Source of the DNA: an uncultured Bacteroidales bacterium
GTDB taxonomy: Bacteria > Bacteroidota > Bacteroidia > Bacteroidales > Bacteroidaceae
Direction: 5' to 3'
DNA length: 64,000 nucleotides
NCBI GenBank assembly: GCA_945833885.1
Contig: CAMAFY010000002.1
Coordinates: 1-64,000, forward strand
The notes under the pieces were generated by a model. It was not told where the DNA came from, made no database searches, and saw only the letters and a list, made by a program, of their open reading frames with translations. Shown here in pieces: positions 34,761 through 43,782 of the stretch; within the stretch, counting starts at the first letter, position 1, and every line of letters begins with the position of its first letter. Made by a program: the position numbers and the translations under genes.

Positions 34761-34776
34761 TGTTTCACGTGAAACG
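34761..34776. promoter_or_regulatory. parS-like ParB binding site
   Basis: TGTTTCACGTGAAACG matches the widely conserved chromosomal parS sequence TGTTTCACGTGAAACA at 15 of 16 positions and contains the full palindrome GTTTCACGTGAAAC. It is intergenic, between apt and mnmG (gidA). In many bacteria parS sites and gidA lie near the replication origin. No parAB genes are in the window. Confidence 0.8.
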
Positions 34777-34846
34777 CAGGTAAAATCTTCGATTATTCCG
34801 TAGAATTTGCGGAAAATCGGGTGTTGACTTGAAGTAATGGTAGAGG

Positions 34847-36805
34847 TTATCTGCCAAGAAGTATAAGCAGCACGCTGATGTCGGAGGGACTGACACCGGG
34901 GATGCGCGAGGCCTGTGCCAAGGTTTCGGGCTTGATTTTTGCCAACTTCTGACGGGCTTCCGTGGAGAGTGATGTCAAGGAAGCGTAGTCGAAGCGGTCG
35001 CGGATGCGGATGTTTTCCAGTCTTTGCATCTTGTCGGCGGCGGCACGTTCCCGTGCGATGTATCCGTCATATTTGAGCAATATCTCTGCAGCCTCGATGG
35101 TTTCGGCCATATCGCTGCGGTCTTTTTCCGTCGATGTCTCGGAAGTCTCGGTGAAAAGGGTGGGAAAGGCATTCTGGACGACCGACTGCATATCTGCGAT
35201 TTCTCCGATGATTTCATCGAGGCGTATGCCGGGACGGGCGATGATTTCCGACAGTTTGCAGCCGTGAGCCAGCATCGGGCTCTCGCGTTCTTCGAGGAAT
35301 CCGTTCATCTCGCGCGGAGCAACGTTGCGTTTTCTTGCCGTTTCGACCAGTAGTTTGATGGCTTCTTCCTTCCGTTGAAACCGCGATTTACGTTCTTCGT
35401 CCGCCAGTCCGAGGTGGATAGCGTGGGGCGTCAGACGCGAATCGGCGTTGTCCTGACGCAAAAGGATGCGGTATTCCGCCCGGGAGGTGAACATTCTGTA
35501 AGGCTCGTCTACGCCCTTTATCACCAAATCATCGATGAGTACGCCGATGTAGGCCTCGTCACGACCGAGTGTGAATGTGGCGCTTTGCGTATCGCTGCCC
35601 GCAGCGCCGCACTTCAAAGCCGCGTTGATTCCGGCGATGATTCCTTGTCCGGCGGCCTCCTCATAGCCGGTGGTTCCGTTCACTTGTCCGGCAAGATACA
35701 GTCCGTTTACCTTCTTGCTTTCAAGCGTATGATGGAGTTCGGTGGGGTCGAAGAAGTCGTATTCTATCGCATATCCCGGACGATAGACCTTCACATCGCG
35801 GAAACACGGCATGGCTTTCAGCGCGGAAATCTGCACATCCATCGGTAATGAGGATGAAAAACCATTGAGGTACAACTCGTTTGTGTGGAGCCCTTCGGGT
35901 TCAAGAAAGAGAGGATGGCTGTCACGTTCCGCGAATGTCACTAGTTTTGTCTCGATGGACGGGCAGTAACGCGGACCTATGCTCTGGATTTGTCCGTTGT
36001 AGAGCGGAGAATCGCTGAGGCCGCTACGGAGAATGCTGTGAACTTCGGGGTTGGTGTTGCAGGTCCAGCAGGGAAGTTGCGGAAGTTGCCGCAGCGGAGA
36101 GGTGAAGGAGAAGCGGTAATGAAGCGGATTTCCCAGCGCGTCGTCCCCAGGTTGCTCTTCCATATCCTCGAAATGGACGGTCCGGGCATCAATGCGTACG
36201 GGTGTTCCGGTCTTCATCCGCTGTACGGTTATGCCGTGTTTTGCGATGGAAGCGGAGAGGAGTGTGGCGGCAGGTTCGGAGCATCGTCCGCCGGGAACCA
36301 TCTTTCTGCCAATGTGCATCAGGCCGTTCAGGAACGTTCCTGCCGTGACAATGGCGCAGCGGCATTCGAAAGTTGCACCCCAAACGGTTGTCACCCCGCA
36401 CACGTTGCCCTGTTCATCGGTCAGGATTTCCGCGGCCTCATCCTGCCAGATGTCGAGGTTGTCGGTGTTTTCGAGCGTGTTTCTCCACTCGTTGATGAAC
36501 TTTATCCGGTCGCATTGTGCGCGTGGACTCCACATGGCAGGGCCTTTCGAGCGGTTAAGCATGCGGAATTGGATGGTGGAGGCGTCGGTAACGCGACCCA
36601 TTTGTCCGCCCAACGCATCGATTTCACGGACAATCTGGCCTTTGGCTATGCCGCCGACGGCAGGATTGCACGACATTTGCGCAATCTTGTTCATGTCCAT
36701 TGTGATGATGACCGTGCGGGCTCCCATGCGTGCTGCCGCACTTGCGGCTTCGCATCCGGCATGTCCGGCGCCGATTACCACGACATCGTATTTGAAAGTG
36801 GTCAT
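34847..36805 (-). CDS. mnmG: tRNA uridine-5-carboxymethylaminomethyl modification enzyme MnmG
   Basis: 652 residues. FAD-binding motif VVIGAGHAGCEA near residues 9-20, then SCNPAVGGIAKGQIVREIDALGG and PRAQCDR, all diagnostic for MnmG/GidA. The C-terminal MnmE-interacting domain ends ASRIPGVSPSDISVLLILLGR. With MnmE and a glycine or ammonium donor it modifies U34 of some tRNAs. The parS-like site lies just downstream of it. Confidence 0.97.
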   Translation of the reverse strand: MTTFKYDVVVIGAGHAGCEAASAAARMGARTVIITMDMNKIAQMSCNPAVGGIAKGQIVREIDALGGQMGRVTDASTIQFRMLNRSKGPAMWSPRAQCDRIKFINEWRNTLENTDNLDIWQDEAAEILTDEQGNVCGVTTVWGATFECRCAIVTAGTFLNGLMHIGRKMVPGGRCSEPAATLLSASIAKHGITVQRMKTGTPVRIDARTVHFEDMEEQPGDDALGNPLHYRFSFTSPLRQLPQLPCWTCNTNPEVHSILRSGLSDSPLYNGQIQSIGPRYCPSIETKLVTFAERDSHPLFLEPEGLHTNELYLNGFSSSLPMDVQISALKAMPCFRDVKVYRPGYAIEYDFFDPTELHHTLESKKVNGLYLAGQVNGTTGYEEAAGQGIIAGINAALKCGAAGSDTQSATFTLGRDEAYIGVLIDDLVIKGVDEPYRMFTSRAEYRILLRQDNADSRLTPHAIHLGLADEERKSRFQRKEEAIKLLVETARKRNVAPREMNGFLEERESPMLAHGCKLSEIIARPGIRLDEIIGEIADMQSVVQNAFPTLFTETSETSTEKDRSDMAETIEAAEILLKYDGYIARERAAADKMQRLENIRIRDRFDYASLTSLSTEARQKLAKIKPETLAQASRIPGVSPSDISVLLILLGR

Positions 36806-36923
36806 ATTTTAGTGTTGGAATTTCAATCTTCTTGGTGTTGGAACATCACCCTTCGTTTTCTCTCCACGCCCATGTCCGGTGGGACTTTTTTGGACAGGGT
36901 GGGGTGGGCGTTCCTGATTTCAG

Positions 36924-38204
36924 TTACAGGTTGCCGGCATCCCGGTGCCGTTTTTGCAGATAAATGGGGCCGAAACGGCAGCGCAGGCAGTCCTTGGGGT
37001 CGCAATAACGTGCCTTTAGATGCAGCAATGCCTGACTGTCGGCCGCGTGTTGTGCCGTCACGCCTGCCCGTTCCCAATAGCGCGTTACGTGGTTCTGTTC
37101 GGCGGGAAGTTGCGCCAACAATTCGATGGCGAGCGCGCAAAGGTTTTCCTTTCCGCTGTAACGTCCGTAGGCAAACAGCGTAGGACAGATGGCGTTGATG
37201 ACGAGCAGGTCGATGCTTTTCTCGGAAAGTCCGTAGGGTTTTGTGCAGAATCCGAGGGCTTTCACCGACAGGGCCTTGCGGATTTCCCCGATGTCCGTCA
37301 TCGAACGTATGTCGGAAAAGTTGATGCGTTCGGCAGAATAGAGGGCGGCGAGTTGCGAAATCCTTACCTGAGGGAAGTTCTGCGGGCGCAAACGTCCGAG
37401 TTTCCAGATCTGACGTTCCATAGGAACGATGCCGAACTTCGACTTCATGAATTTCAACTCGCGCATCAGCAGGGCCTTGTTTTGGGTATTCTCTCCCGTT
37501 TCGCTGAGATTTTCAATCAATCCTGCCGTCCCCATGAAGTAAGCCTCCACTTGTAGCGGGTTGTCGCGGTGCTTCCCCACCTGGTCTTGCCGCACATTGA
37601 AGGCCCATTGTTCGAAGGCCTCGGCATTTGTGCCGAACCCGAAGGCACGGGCAAGGGTGATGAAGAAGGTGCGTTGCCAATCTCCGCCGGTACGCTCCAG
37701 CCATTGCAGGATGCGTTCCGTCTTGTTTTCCAGCCGTTCTGCGGCAAGTGTGTCCATCCAGGCGTGTATTTCCAGCGAGGATATCTGAGGTATCACGCGG
37801 TAGCACGGAGGATAGGCGTCCTCAGCAAGGAGTTCGGCATAGTTCTCCACAATGTTTTGCGGCACGCTGATGGTCATTTGCGGCAGGGTGTGCCCGTTTT
37901 CCGTGGTCACGGCACAGTCCTGACGCTCCACAACATGGAGCACCACGTTGTTGTATGCCGGATCGGTCTCGTGATGGTGCCGGTACCAGTCGGAGGAAAG
38001 GCGGTGGATTTCGACATTTCCAACCCAGTATTCTTCGCCAATGCGGACCTGTGCGTTGAAAAAGTCCGGTCCGGCGTCCATGTTGTGCAGCCCCGGATTG
38101 ATGATTTCAACGGTCCTGCCGTCGGTGGTGCGCATCTCGCCGATGGGAAAGATGCGGTGTTGCCATACGTAATGTAGGAGTTTTTCCATGTATTCTTCCA
38201 TCAT
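36924..38204 (-). CDS. DUF2851 family protein
   Basis: 426 residues from the ATG at 38204. Begins MMEEYMEKLLHYVWQHRIF and contains GRTVEIINPGLHNMDAGPDFFNAQVRIG and VGNVEIH, typical of the DUF2851 family of Bacteroidetes, whose function is unknown. The C-terminus has four Cys (FCTKP, and RYCDPKDCLRCRFG), a possible metal site. The frame is open further upstream to 38378, but the promoter at 38259-38289 lies inside that extension. The ATG at 38189 is an alternative start. Confidence 0.8.
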   Translation of the reverse strand: MMEEYMEKLLHYVWQHRIFPIGEMRTTDGRTVEIINPGLHNMDAGPDFFNAQVRIGEEYWVGNVEIHRLSSDWYRHHHETDPAYNNVVLHVVERQDCAVTTENGHTLPQMTISVPQNIVENYAELLAEDAYPPCYRVIPQISSLEIHAWMDTLAAERLENKTERILQWLERTGGDWQRTFFITLARAFGFGTNAEAFEQWAFNVRQDQVGKHRDNPLQVEAYFMGTAGLIENLSETGENTQNKALLMRELKFMKSKFGIVPMERQIWKLGRLRPQNFPQVRISQLAALYSAERINFSDIRSMTDIGEIRKALSVKALGFCTKPYGLSEKSIDLLVINAICPTLFAYGRYSGKENLCALAIELLAQLPAEQNHVTRYWERAGVTAQHAADSQALLHLKARYCDPKDCLRCRFGPIYLQKRHRDAGNL

Positions 38205-38258
38205 GGGGCAGGGTATCCCGGGGGATGTTTTCCGCAGGACCTTGCCAATTAAAATGGG

Positions 38259-38289
38259 CAAATGTATGGTTTTTTTCCGAAACTGCAAA
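38259..38289 (-). promoter_or_regulatory. Promoter of the DUF2851 gene
   Basis: On the minus strand, TTTG at 38289-38286, a 19-bp gap, then TACATTTG at 38266-38259: a full match to the Bacteroidetes consensus. Confidence 0.75.
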
Positions 38290-38327
38290 GACTCCTTATA
38301 AATATAAGGGTGAAAAATCCCGTTTTT

Positions 38328-38359
38328 TTTGTCTGTTTCGTGGATATTGTGTACATTTG
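38328..38359 (+). promoter_or_regulatory. Orphan plus-strand promoter upstream of an array
   Basis: TTTG at 38328-38331, a 20-bp gap, then TACATTTG at 38352-38359, followed by a small hairpin (TGCGGCA/TGCCGCA). The nearest plus-strand gene (GH2) begins 700 bp away, beyond the array at 38652. Confidence 0.65.
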
Positions 38360-38651
38360 CGGCAAATATGTGCCGCATAATGCCTTAAGAACAGCATTGT
38401 CTGGAAAGGGTTTTACGGCTCTCTTTCCCTCTTTCCGGCGTTTCTAATGTCCTTTTCCTCGTCTTCCGGCGAAAAATGCGTTGCTCTCCGGCTACGAATG
38501 AAGGGAATACCGGTCATGAACGGACGTGAAAATCGTTTGAAAATAAGGGAGCATCCGGCCGCGGACAAAGGTGTAATCCTTCACGGATGTCGGGATGGCA
38601 TGGCGGAGGACCGGCAATCCCCTCCCGGATATGCGGAAGGCAGAAACGGCT

Positions 38652-38762
38652 GTCTTTGAGAAACATAGTAATGGTTTTTTGAGAAACGTTGCGACAGTCT
38701 TTGAGAAACGTTGCGACAGTCTTTGGGAAACATTGCGATAGTCTTTGAGAAACGTTATAATA
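38652..38762. repeat. 22-bp periodic array, five nearly identical units
   Basis: Units start at 38652, 38674, 38697, 38719 and 38741 (22, 23, 22, 22, 22 bp). The core GTCTTTGAGAAACGTTGCG is almost unchanged in four units. This is the least decayed array in the window and so may be the youngest. Confidence 0.92.
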
Positions 38763-39011
38763 AGTATAACACATTGATAATCAGGTTTCTGCATTTATTT
38801 CCGGCGTATTCTGCGGAACTGCATCGCAAGTATCGTCCCTAAGATGCCGATGTTGCGTTCCCGTTGTCCGGACTTCCCGCCGGTGTCCTTCCCTTCTGCC
38901 GATACCGCCATCGGAAAGGACGGTGGTTCCGGATAAGGAATGCCGAAAAGAGTCCAAGAATTGGCAAATAGCAACCCACTAAACAATTATACAAATTTAC
39001 GGTGGTAATTG

Positions 39012-39023
39012 ATAGAACCCACC
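39012..39023 (+). repeat. Left copy of a 12-bp inverted repeat flanking the GH2 gene
   Basis: ATAGAACCCACC; its exact reverse complement lies at 43290-43301, just after the GH2 stop codon. Confidence 0.6.
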
Positions 39024-39065
39024 AAAAGGGAAACCTTCCCCGATAATAACCCCCATCTTTTACTT

Positions 39066-42000
39066 ATGAATCGAACACATCTTTCTGTGCTTTTCCTTGC
39101 CGCAGCCTTTGCTGCTGCCGTACCAGCCGGGGCTCAAGCCCTTGGTGGCCGTCCGCTTCTTGGCGGATATGCCTATGATACTCAGGTAAAAGGACCCGAC
39201 GGACGCGAGTGGAACGACCCCACACGCCTGGCTCTTAACAAACTTCAGCCCCATGCTTGGTTTTTTAGTTTCAAGAATGCTGATGAAGCCACCGGTGTTC
39301 TGCCTGAAAAATCATCGTTCTGGAAGAGCCTGAACGGTGAGTGGCAGTTCTGCTGGGTCGGCAATCCTGAGGACCGTCCTGTCGGATTTTATGCCACAGA
39401 CTACAAGATGGGCGATGACAAACATCAGTGGAACAATGTGGAGGTTCCCATGAATTGGCCCGTGGCAGGCCTTCAAAACGATGGCACACAACAGTGGGGA
39501 ATGCCCATTTATTCCAACCAGCGCGTCATCTTCCAGCACCAGGTGAAGGTGAATGACTGGAAGGAGGGCGTCATGAGAGAGCCTTCCAAGGACTGGCTGA
39601 CCTACAAGAACCGTAACGAAGTGGGCTCGTATCGCCGCACTTTCACCATTCCCGAGGATTGGAACGGCCGTGAAATCTATCTCGATTTCGATGGTGTCGA
39701 CTCGTTTTTCTACCTCTATATCAACGGACATTACGTAGGTTTTTCCAAAAACTCCCGTTCCACCGCCTCGTTTGACGTCACTCCTTACCTCGTTCCTGGG
39801 GAAAACGTAGTCGCATGTGAGGTATATCGTCAGAGCGACGGCAGTTTTCTCGAGAGCCAGGACATGTTCCGTCTGCCGGGAATCTTCAGAACGGTAGCCA
39901 TTCATAGCAAGCCTCGCCTGCAAATCGCCGACCTTGTGGCCGTGGCTTCCGCACCTACGACCCTCAATGTCAACGCCATCGTACAGAATCTTGAGGCGAA
40001 GGCTGTAAAGGGTGCGCAAATTTCCTATTCGCTCTACGAGAAGGAACTTTACGGAGAGGCGGTCACTCCCGTGGCATGCACCGTCAGCGGGCAGCCGTCG
40101 TTCGATGTTTCCGCTGACGTCACGCAGAGCATTACCCTCACATGTCCGCAGGCCAAGCCCTGGAGCGCCGAAGCCCCCCACCGCTATGTCCTCGTGGCCG
40201 AGTTGAAGGATGCTGCGGGAAAGGTCGTGGAGACCGTGTCCACCATTGTCGGTTTCCGCACTTGTGAGATCCGCGAGACGGCAGCCGCCGACGACGAGTT
40301 CGGATTTGCCGGACGGTATTACTACCTTAACGGCAAGCCGGTGAAGATGAAAGGCGTCAACCGTCACGAGAATTCGCCCGAAAAGGGCCATGCCATCACC
40401 CGCGAACAGATGGAAAAGGAGGTGATGCTCCTCAAGCGCGGCAACATCAACCACGTCAGAAATTCGCATTATCCCGACGATCCCTACTGGTATTATCTGT
40501 GCGACAAGTACGGAATCATGCTCGAAGACGAGGCAAACATCGAAAGTCACCAGTACTATTACGGGAAAGAGTCGCTCTCATGGGTGCCGGAATTCCGTGA
40601 CCACCACGTTGCCCGCAACATGGAAATGGTGCATCAGCACGTCAATCATCCGTCCATTTGCATCTGGTCATTGGGAAACGAGGCCGGACCTGGCGATAAT
40701 TTCGTCGAAGCCTACAAAGCAATCAAGGCATTTGACGGCAGTCGTCCCGTACAATACGAAAGAAACAACTCGATTGTCGACATGGGCTCCAACCAATATC
40801 CGTCCATCGCATGGGTTCAGGCGGCAGTCAAGGGTGAGGAAAAGGGACTTGTCTATCCTTTCCACATTTCTGAGTATGCCCATTCTATGGGAAATGCCGT
40901 CGGAAACCTTGTGGATTATTGGAAAGCCATTGAAAGTACCAACTTCTTCATCGGCGGTGCCATCTGGGATTGGGTGGACCAAGCCATCAACAACTACACT
41001 CCCGACGGCAAGAAGTATTGGGGTTACGGTGGCGATTTCGGCGACAAGCCCAATGATGGTATGTTCTGTATGAACGGAATCATGCGTCCCGACCTTACGC
41101 CGAAGGCACAGTATTTCGAGGTGAAGAAGGTATATCAGAACGTCGCCGTCCGTCCTTACGACCTGAAAGCCGGGAAGGTGGAGATTTTCAACAAGAACTA
41201 TTTCGAGGACCTTTCCGACTATACGGTGGTATGGAGTCTGTATGAGGACGGTTTGCAGGTGGCAACCGACAATCTTGGCACCAGTTGTCAGGCGGTAGGT
41301 CCCCGACAGAAGGGTATCGCCACATTGGGATATACCACCTACGACTTCGACCCCTCGAAGGAATACTACGTGAAAGTCCAGTTCCTACAAGCCGAAGACC
41401 GACCCTGGGCCAGCGCCGGTTACGTGCAGATGGAGGAGCAGTTGCTCTTGCAGTCTCCCACAGTCGCCCCCGCCATCGCCGGGGAAATCCGCGCCGACCT
41501 CGAGGCTTCCGGTGCCGGCAAGGAGGCGTTGCTCGTCCAGAAGCCGAGCATTTCCGACGGAAGCATTGCATTCTCCGGCCAGAATTGGGAGGTTTCGTTC
41601 GACACCTCAAAGGGAAGCATCTCGAATCTCAAATATAATGGCGAAAACATCTTCAATGCCGGTGAGGGTCCTGTGCTGAATGCCTTCCGTGCCCGCACGG
41701 ATAACGACAACTGGTGCGACTATAAGTGGCCGCAACTCGGGCTCCACAACCTCCAGCACCGCGCGCTTTCCTTCTGCCATTACGCGAGAAAGGATGGGGC
41801 ATACGTCCTCAATTTCACCGTCGAGAGCCAGGCTCCTTACGGCGGAGACGACCGTTACAGCAACCGTGACCGCAATCCTGAGACGGTTTATACCATCATG
41901 GAGAACACGCGGCAGCGCTTCGGCGAGGACGACTTCAAGTTTATCACCAACCAGGTGTACACCATCTACCCCGACGGTTCCGTAGAATTGGAGGCCGCCA

Positions 42001-43259
42001 TTGCCGCCAGCGACGACAACATCGACCTTCCGCGCATCGGATACGCCATGCAGTTGCCCACGGAGTACGACAATTTCCTCTATTATGGCCGTGGTCCTGT
42101 CAACAACTACAACGACCGTCGCACATCACAGTTCGTAGAAATCCACAAAGGTCGCGTCGGCGAGCAGGATATCATGCTGCCGAAGCCCCAGGAGATGGGC
42201 AACCGCGAGGAGGTTCGTTGGTGCGCCCTTACCGACCAATTCGGACATGGCGCGGCGTTCATCGCCACAACACCCGGATATGCCCATGTTGAGGATGCCG
42301 GCGACCTGCTCTTCGGCACGCCATCCACGGCACCCGCCGTCCCGACCATGAGTGTCAGCGCCCTGCCTTGGAGCCAACTCGAACTGATGGAGGCCGCTCA
42401 TCCCTACCAACTGCCGAAGTCTTCCGCCACGCATCTCCTGCTCGACGCCAAAGTCATGGGTCTTGGCGGCAACAGTTGCGGACAGGGCGGTCCCCTCAAA
42501 CCCGACTGTGTGAAGAGCGTGGGCTATGATTTCGGTTTCATCATCCGTCCTTTCACCCTTTCCACGCAGGCTGAAAGTATCTCCGAGCAGGCAGAATCCC
42601 TCAGAGGTGTGCTGAATGTCAGCGGAAGTGGCGACTATCCCCTCTCCATCCTCCGCGACAGCCGCGGGAAACTCAGCATCAAGAGCCTCGCTGAGGGCCG
42701 GAAGGTGATGTACAGCGTCGATGGCGGCAAGGCGAAAGCCTACACATCGCCCGTCGAACTGCGTCAGGGCGGACTCGTAAAGGCCTGGTTCGCCGACAAC
42801 CGCAAGGTGGTCTTCAGCCAACGTTTCGCTAAGATTGAGAGCGTGCCCCTCGAGGTCGTCTTCTGTTCCAGTCAGGAGTTCGGCGAGGGAAATGCCACGC
42901 ATCTCGTCGACGGTGACCTCGGAACCATCTGGCATACCATGTATTCCGTCACCGTAGCACAGTATCCCCATTGGGTAGACTTCGACGCCCTTGATGCCAA
43001 ACTTATGAAGGGCTTCATCTATACTCCCCGCCGCAACGGCAGCAACGGCAACGTCAAGGACTACGAAGTCTATGTCAGCCAGGACGGACAGTCGTGGGGA
43101 GAGCCTGTAAAGAAGGGAACTTTCGCCAACGATGGCAAAGCCCAGCGCGTAGAGTTCGGCACTCCCGTTCAAGCACGCTACATCCGTTTCAAGGCATTGT
43201 CGAGCCAGAACGGTCAGGACTTTGCTTCCGGAGCGGAATTCTCCCTCATCGCCGAATGA
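39066..43259 (+). CDS. Secreted GH2 beta-galactosidase with C-terminal F5/8C-like domain
   Basis: 1,397 residues from the ATG at 39066 (signal peptide ending VPAGAQA). The order is the sugar-binding jelly roll, Ig-like domain, TIM barrel, a further Ig-like domain, beta-galactosidase small chain and a discoidin-like C-terminus. Acid/base Glu539 lies in LGNEAGPGDN and the nucleophile Glu603 in ISEYAHSMGN; GVNRHENSPEKG precedes them. The last 150 residues (ATHLVDGDLGTIWHTMY, VDFDALDAKLMKGFIYTPR, NVKDYEVYVSQDG) are an F5/8C carbohydrate-binding domain like that in the M60 peptidase. The substrate is a beta-galactoside, perhaps mucin O-glycans. The frame extends upstream to 39009 without a signal peptide. 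Confidence 0.95.
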   Translation: MNRTHLSVLFLAAAFAAAVPAGAQALGGRPLLGGYAYDTQVKGPDGREWNDPTRLALNKLQPHAWFFSFKNADEATGVLPEKSSFWKSLNGEWQFCWVGNPEDRPVGFYATDYKMGDDKHQWNNVEVPMNWPVAGLQNDGTQQWGMPIYSNQRVIFQHQVKVNDWKEGVMREPSKDWLTYKNRNEVGSYRRTFTIPEDWNGREIYLDFDGVDSFFYLYINGHYVGFSKNSRSTASFDVTPYLVPGENVVACEVYRQSDGSFLESQDMFRLPGIFRTVAIHSKPRLQIADLVAVASAPTTLNVNAIVQNLEAKAVKGAQISYSLYEKELYGEAVTPVACTVSGQPSFDVSADVTQSITLTCPQAKPWSAEAPHRYVLVAELKDAAGKVVETVSTIVGFRTCEIRETAAADDEFGFAGRYYYLNGKPVKMKGVNRHENSPEKGHAITREQMEKEVMLLKRGNINHVRNSHYPDDPYWYYLCDKYGIMLEDEANIESHQYYYGKESLSWVPEFRDHHVARNMEMVHQHVNHPSICIWSLGNEAGPGDNFVEAYKAIKAFDGSRPVQYERNNSIVDMGSNQYPSIAWVQAAVKGEEKGLVYPFHISEYAHSMGNAVGNLVDYWKAIESTNFFIGGAIWDWVDQAINNYTPDGKKYWGYGGDFGDKPNDGMFCMNGIMRPDLTPKAQYFEVKKVYQNVAVRPYDLKAGKVEIFNKNYFEDLSDYTVVWSLYEDGLQVATDNLGTSCQAVGPRQKGIATLGYTTYDFDPSKEYYVKVQFLQAEDRPWASAGYVQMEEQLLLQSPTVAPAIAGEIRADLEASGAGKEALLVQKPSISDGSIAFSGQNWEVSFDTSKGSISNLKYNGENIFNAGEGPVLNAFRARTDNDNWCDYKWPQLGLHNLQHRALSFCHYARKDGAYVLNFTVESQAPYGGDDRYSNRDRNPETVYTIMENTRQRFGEDDFKFITNQVYTIYPDGSVELEAAIAASDDNIDLPRIGYAMQLPTEYDNFLYYGRGPVNNYNDRRTSQFVEIHKGRVGEQDIMLPKPQEMGNREEVRWCALTDQFGHGAAFIATTPGYAHVEDAGDLLFGTPSTAPAVPTMSVSALPWSQLELMEAAHPYQLPKSSATHLLLDAKVMGLGGNSCGQGGPLKPDCVKSVGYDFGFIIRPFTLSTQAESISEQAESLRGVLNVSGSGDYPLSILRDSRGKLSIKSLAEGRKVMYSVDGGKAKAYTSPVELRQGGLVKAWFADNRKVVFSQRFAKIESVPLEVVFCSSQEFGEGNATHLVDGDLGTIWHTMYSVTVAQYPHWVDFDALDAKLMKGFIYTPRRNGSNGNVKDYEVYVSQDGQSWGEPVKKGTFANDGKAQRVEFGTPVQARYIRFKALSSQNGQDFASGAEFSLIAE

Positions 43260-43289
43260 GAACCATTGTAGATGATCCATTCTGACAGG

Positions 43290-43301
43290 GTGGGTTCTAT
43301 T
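43290..43301 (-). repeat. Right copy of the 12-bp inverted repeat flanking the GH2 gene
   Basis: GGTGGGTTCTAT, the reverse complement of 39012-39023. It merges with an imperfect hairpin (CTATTCATG ... CATGAATAG, about 43298-43346) that may act as the GH2 terminator. Confidence 0.6.
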
Positions 43302-43499
43302 CATGACATCCATTGTTCCTTTCTCAAATCATGGACATGAATAGAGCCTGCCGCTGTCTTTTTTCCAAAATCGTCAGTATACGGCGCGAGCCTGACTGTC
43401 ATGAATGGTGGAAGGCGCGGAATCCGTAGCCTGCAAGTCCCGGAAGCGGCACACTCCTTCTCCGCTTTTGCCGCGATGTTCCTGCCGGATTTCCCTTGG

Positions 43500-43699
43500 A
43501 AATTTCCGGGAACCTTGGAATAAACTCGCCGGCTTTCCGGTTCTTTTTTTTGGACTTGCCGGAAAATATGCGGAACATTGCATCCGAAACCTTGGAACTT
43601 TGTGCTGTAAACTTCCGCACTTTGTGCCACAAACCTCGGCACTTTCCGGAAAACGTTCCGGAGCATCCTCACGGAGGCTTGCGGTGTTCCCGTCCGGAG
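43500..43699. repeat. 22-bp periodic array, nine units, CGGCACTTT family
   Basis: Units begin at 43500, 43522, 43544 (25 bp), 43569, 43591, 43613, 43635 (21 bp), 43656 and 43678. The best four (from 43569) have cores TGCGGAACATTG, CTTGGAACTTTG, TTCCGCACTTTG and CTCGGCACTTTC and end in AAAC or AAACG. The array ends about 85 bp before the helicase start. The 523-bp gap holds no gene. Confidence 0.88.
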
Positions 43700-43782
43700 T
43701 TCCCCGATGCCGACCCTGCCACGCCCCGAGTGCTGGTGGGGAACGTCCGTATTCTTCATTGTCTTATCCCCTATTTTTATAT

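Larger units (their letters stand above)
38205..39065. other. 860-bp gene-free stretch with divergent promoters and an array
   Basis: Contains the DUF2851 promoter (38259-38289, minus), an orphan plus-strand promoter (38328-38359), a 22-bp array (38652-38762) and the GH2 leader. A GGTGG/CCACC hairpin lies at 39001-39023. A 70-codon plus-strand frame (38447-38659) has no recognisable domain and runs into the array. Confidence 0.6.

Noticed and set aside
34728-34846. Replication origin beside the parS-like site
   Set aside because: No cluster of DnaA boxes and no AT-rich unwinding element seen in this 119-bp gap; origin proximity is only an inference.
36808-36900. Possible short array upstream of mnmG
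   Set aside because: GTGTTGGAA occurs twice 23 bp apart and a third weaker unit follows; too few units to call.
38652-38762. CRISPR array
   Set aside because: The repeat unit is 22 bp in total, with no room for unique spacers of normal length, and no cas genes are present. The same holds for the other arrays.
39012-43301. Insertion sequence or transposon carrying GH2
   Set aside because: No transposase, no target duplication, and the repeats are only 12 bp; kept as a low-level observation only.
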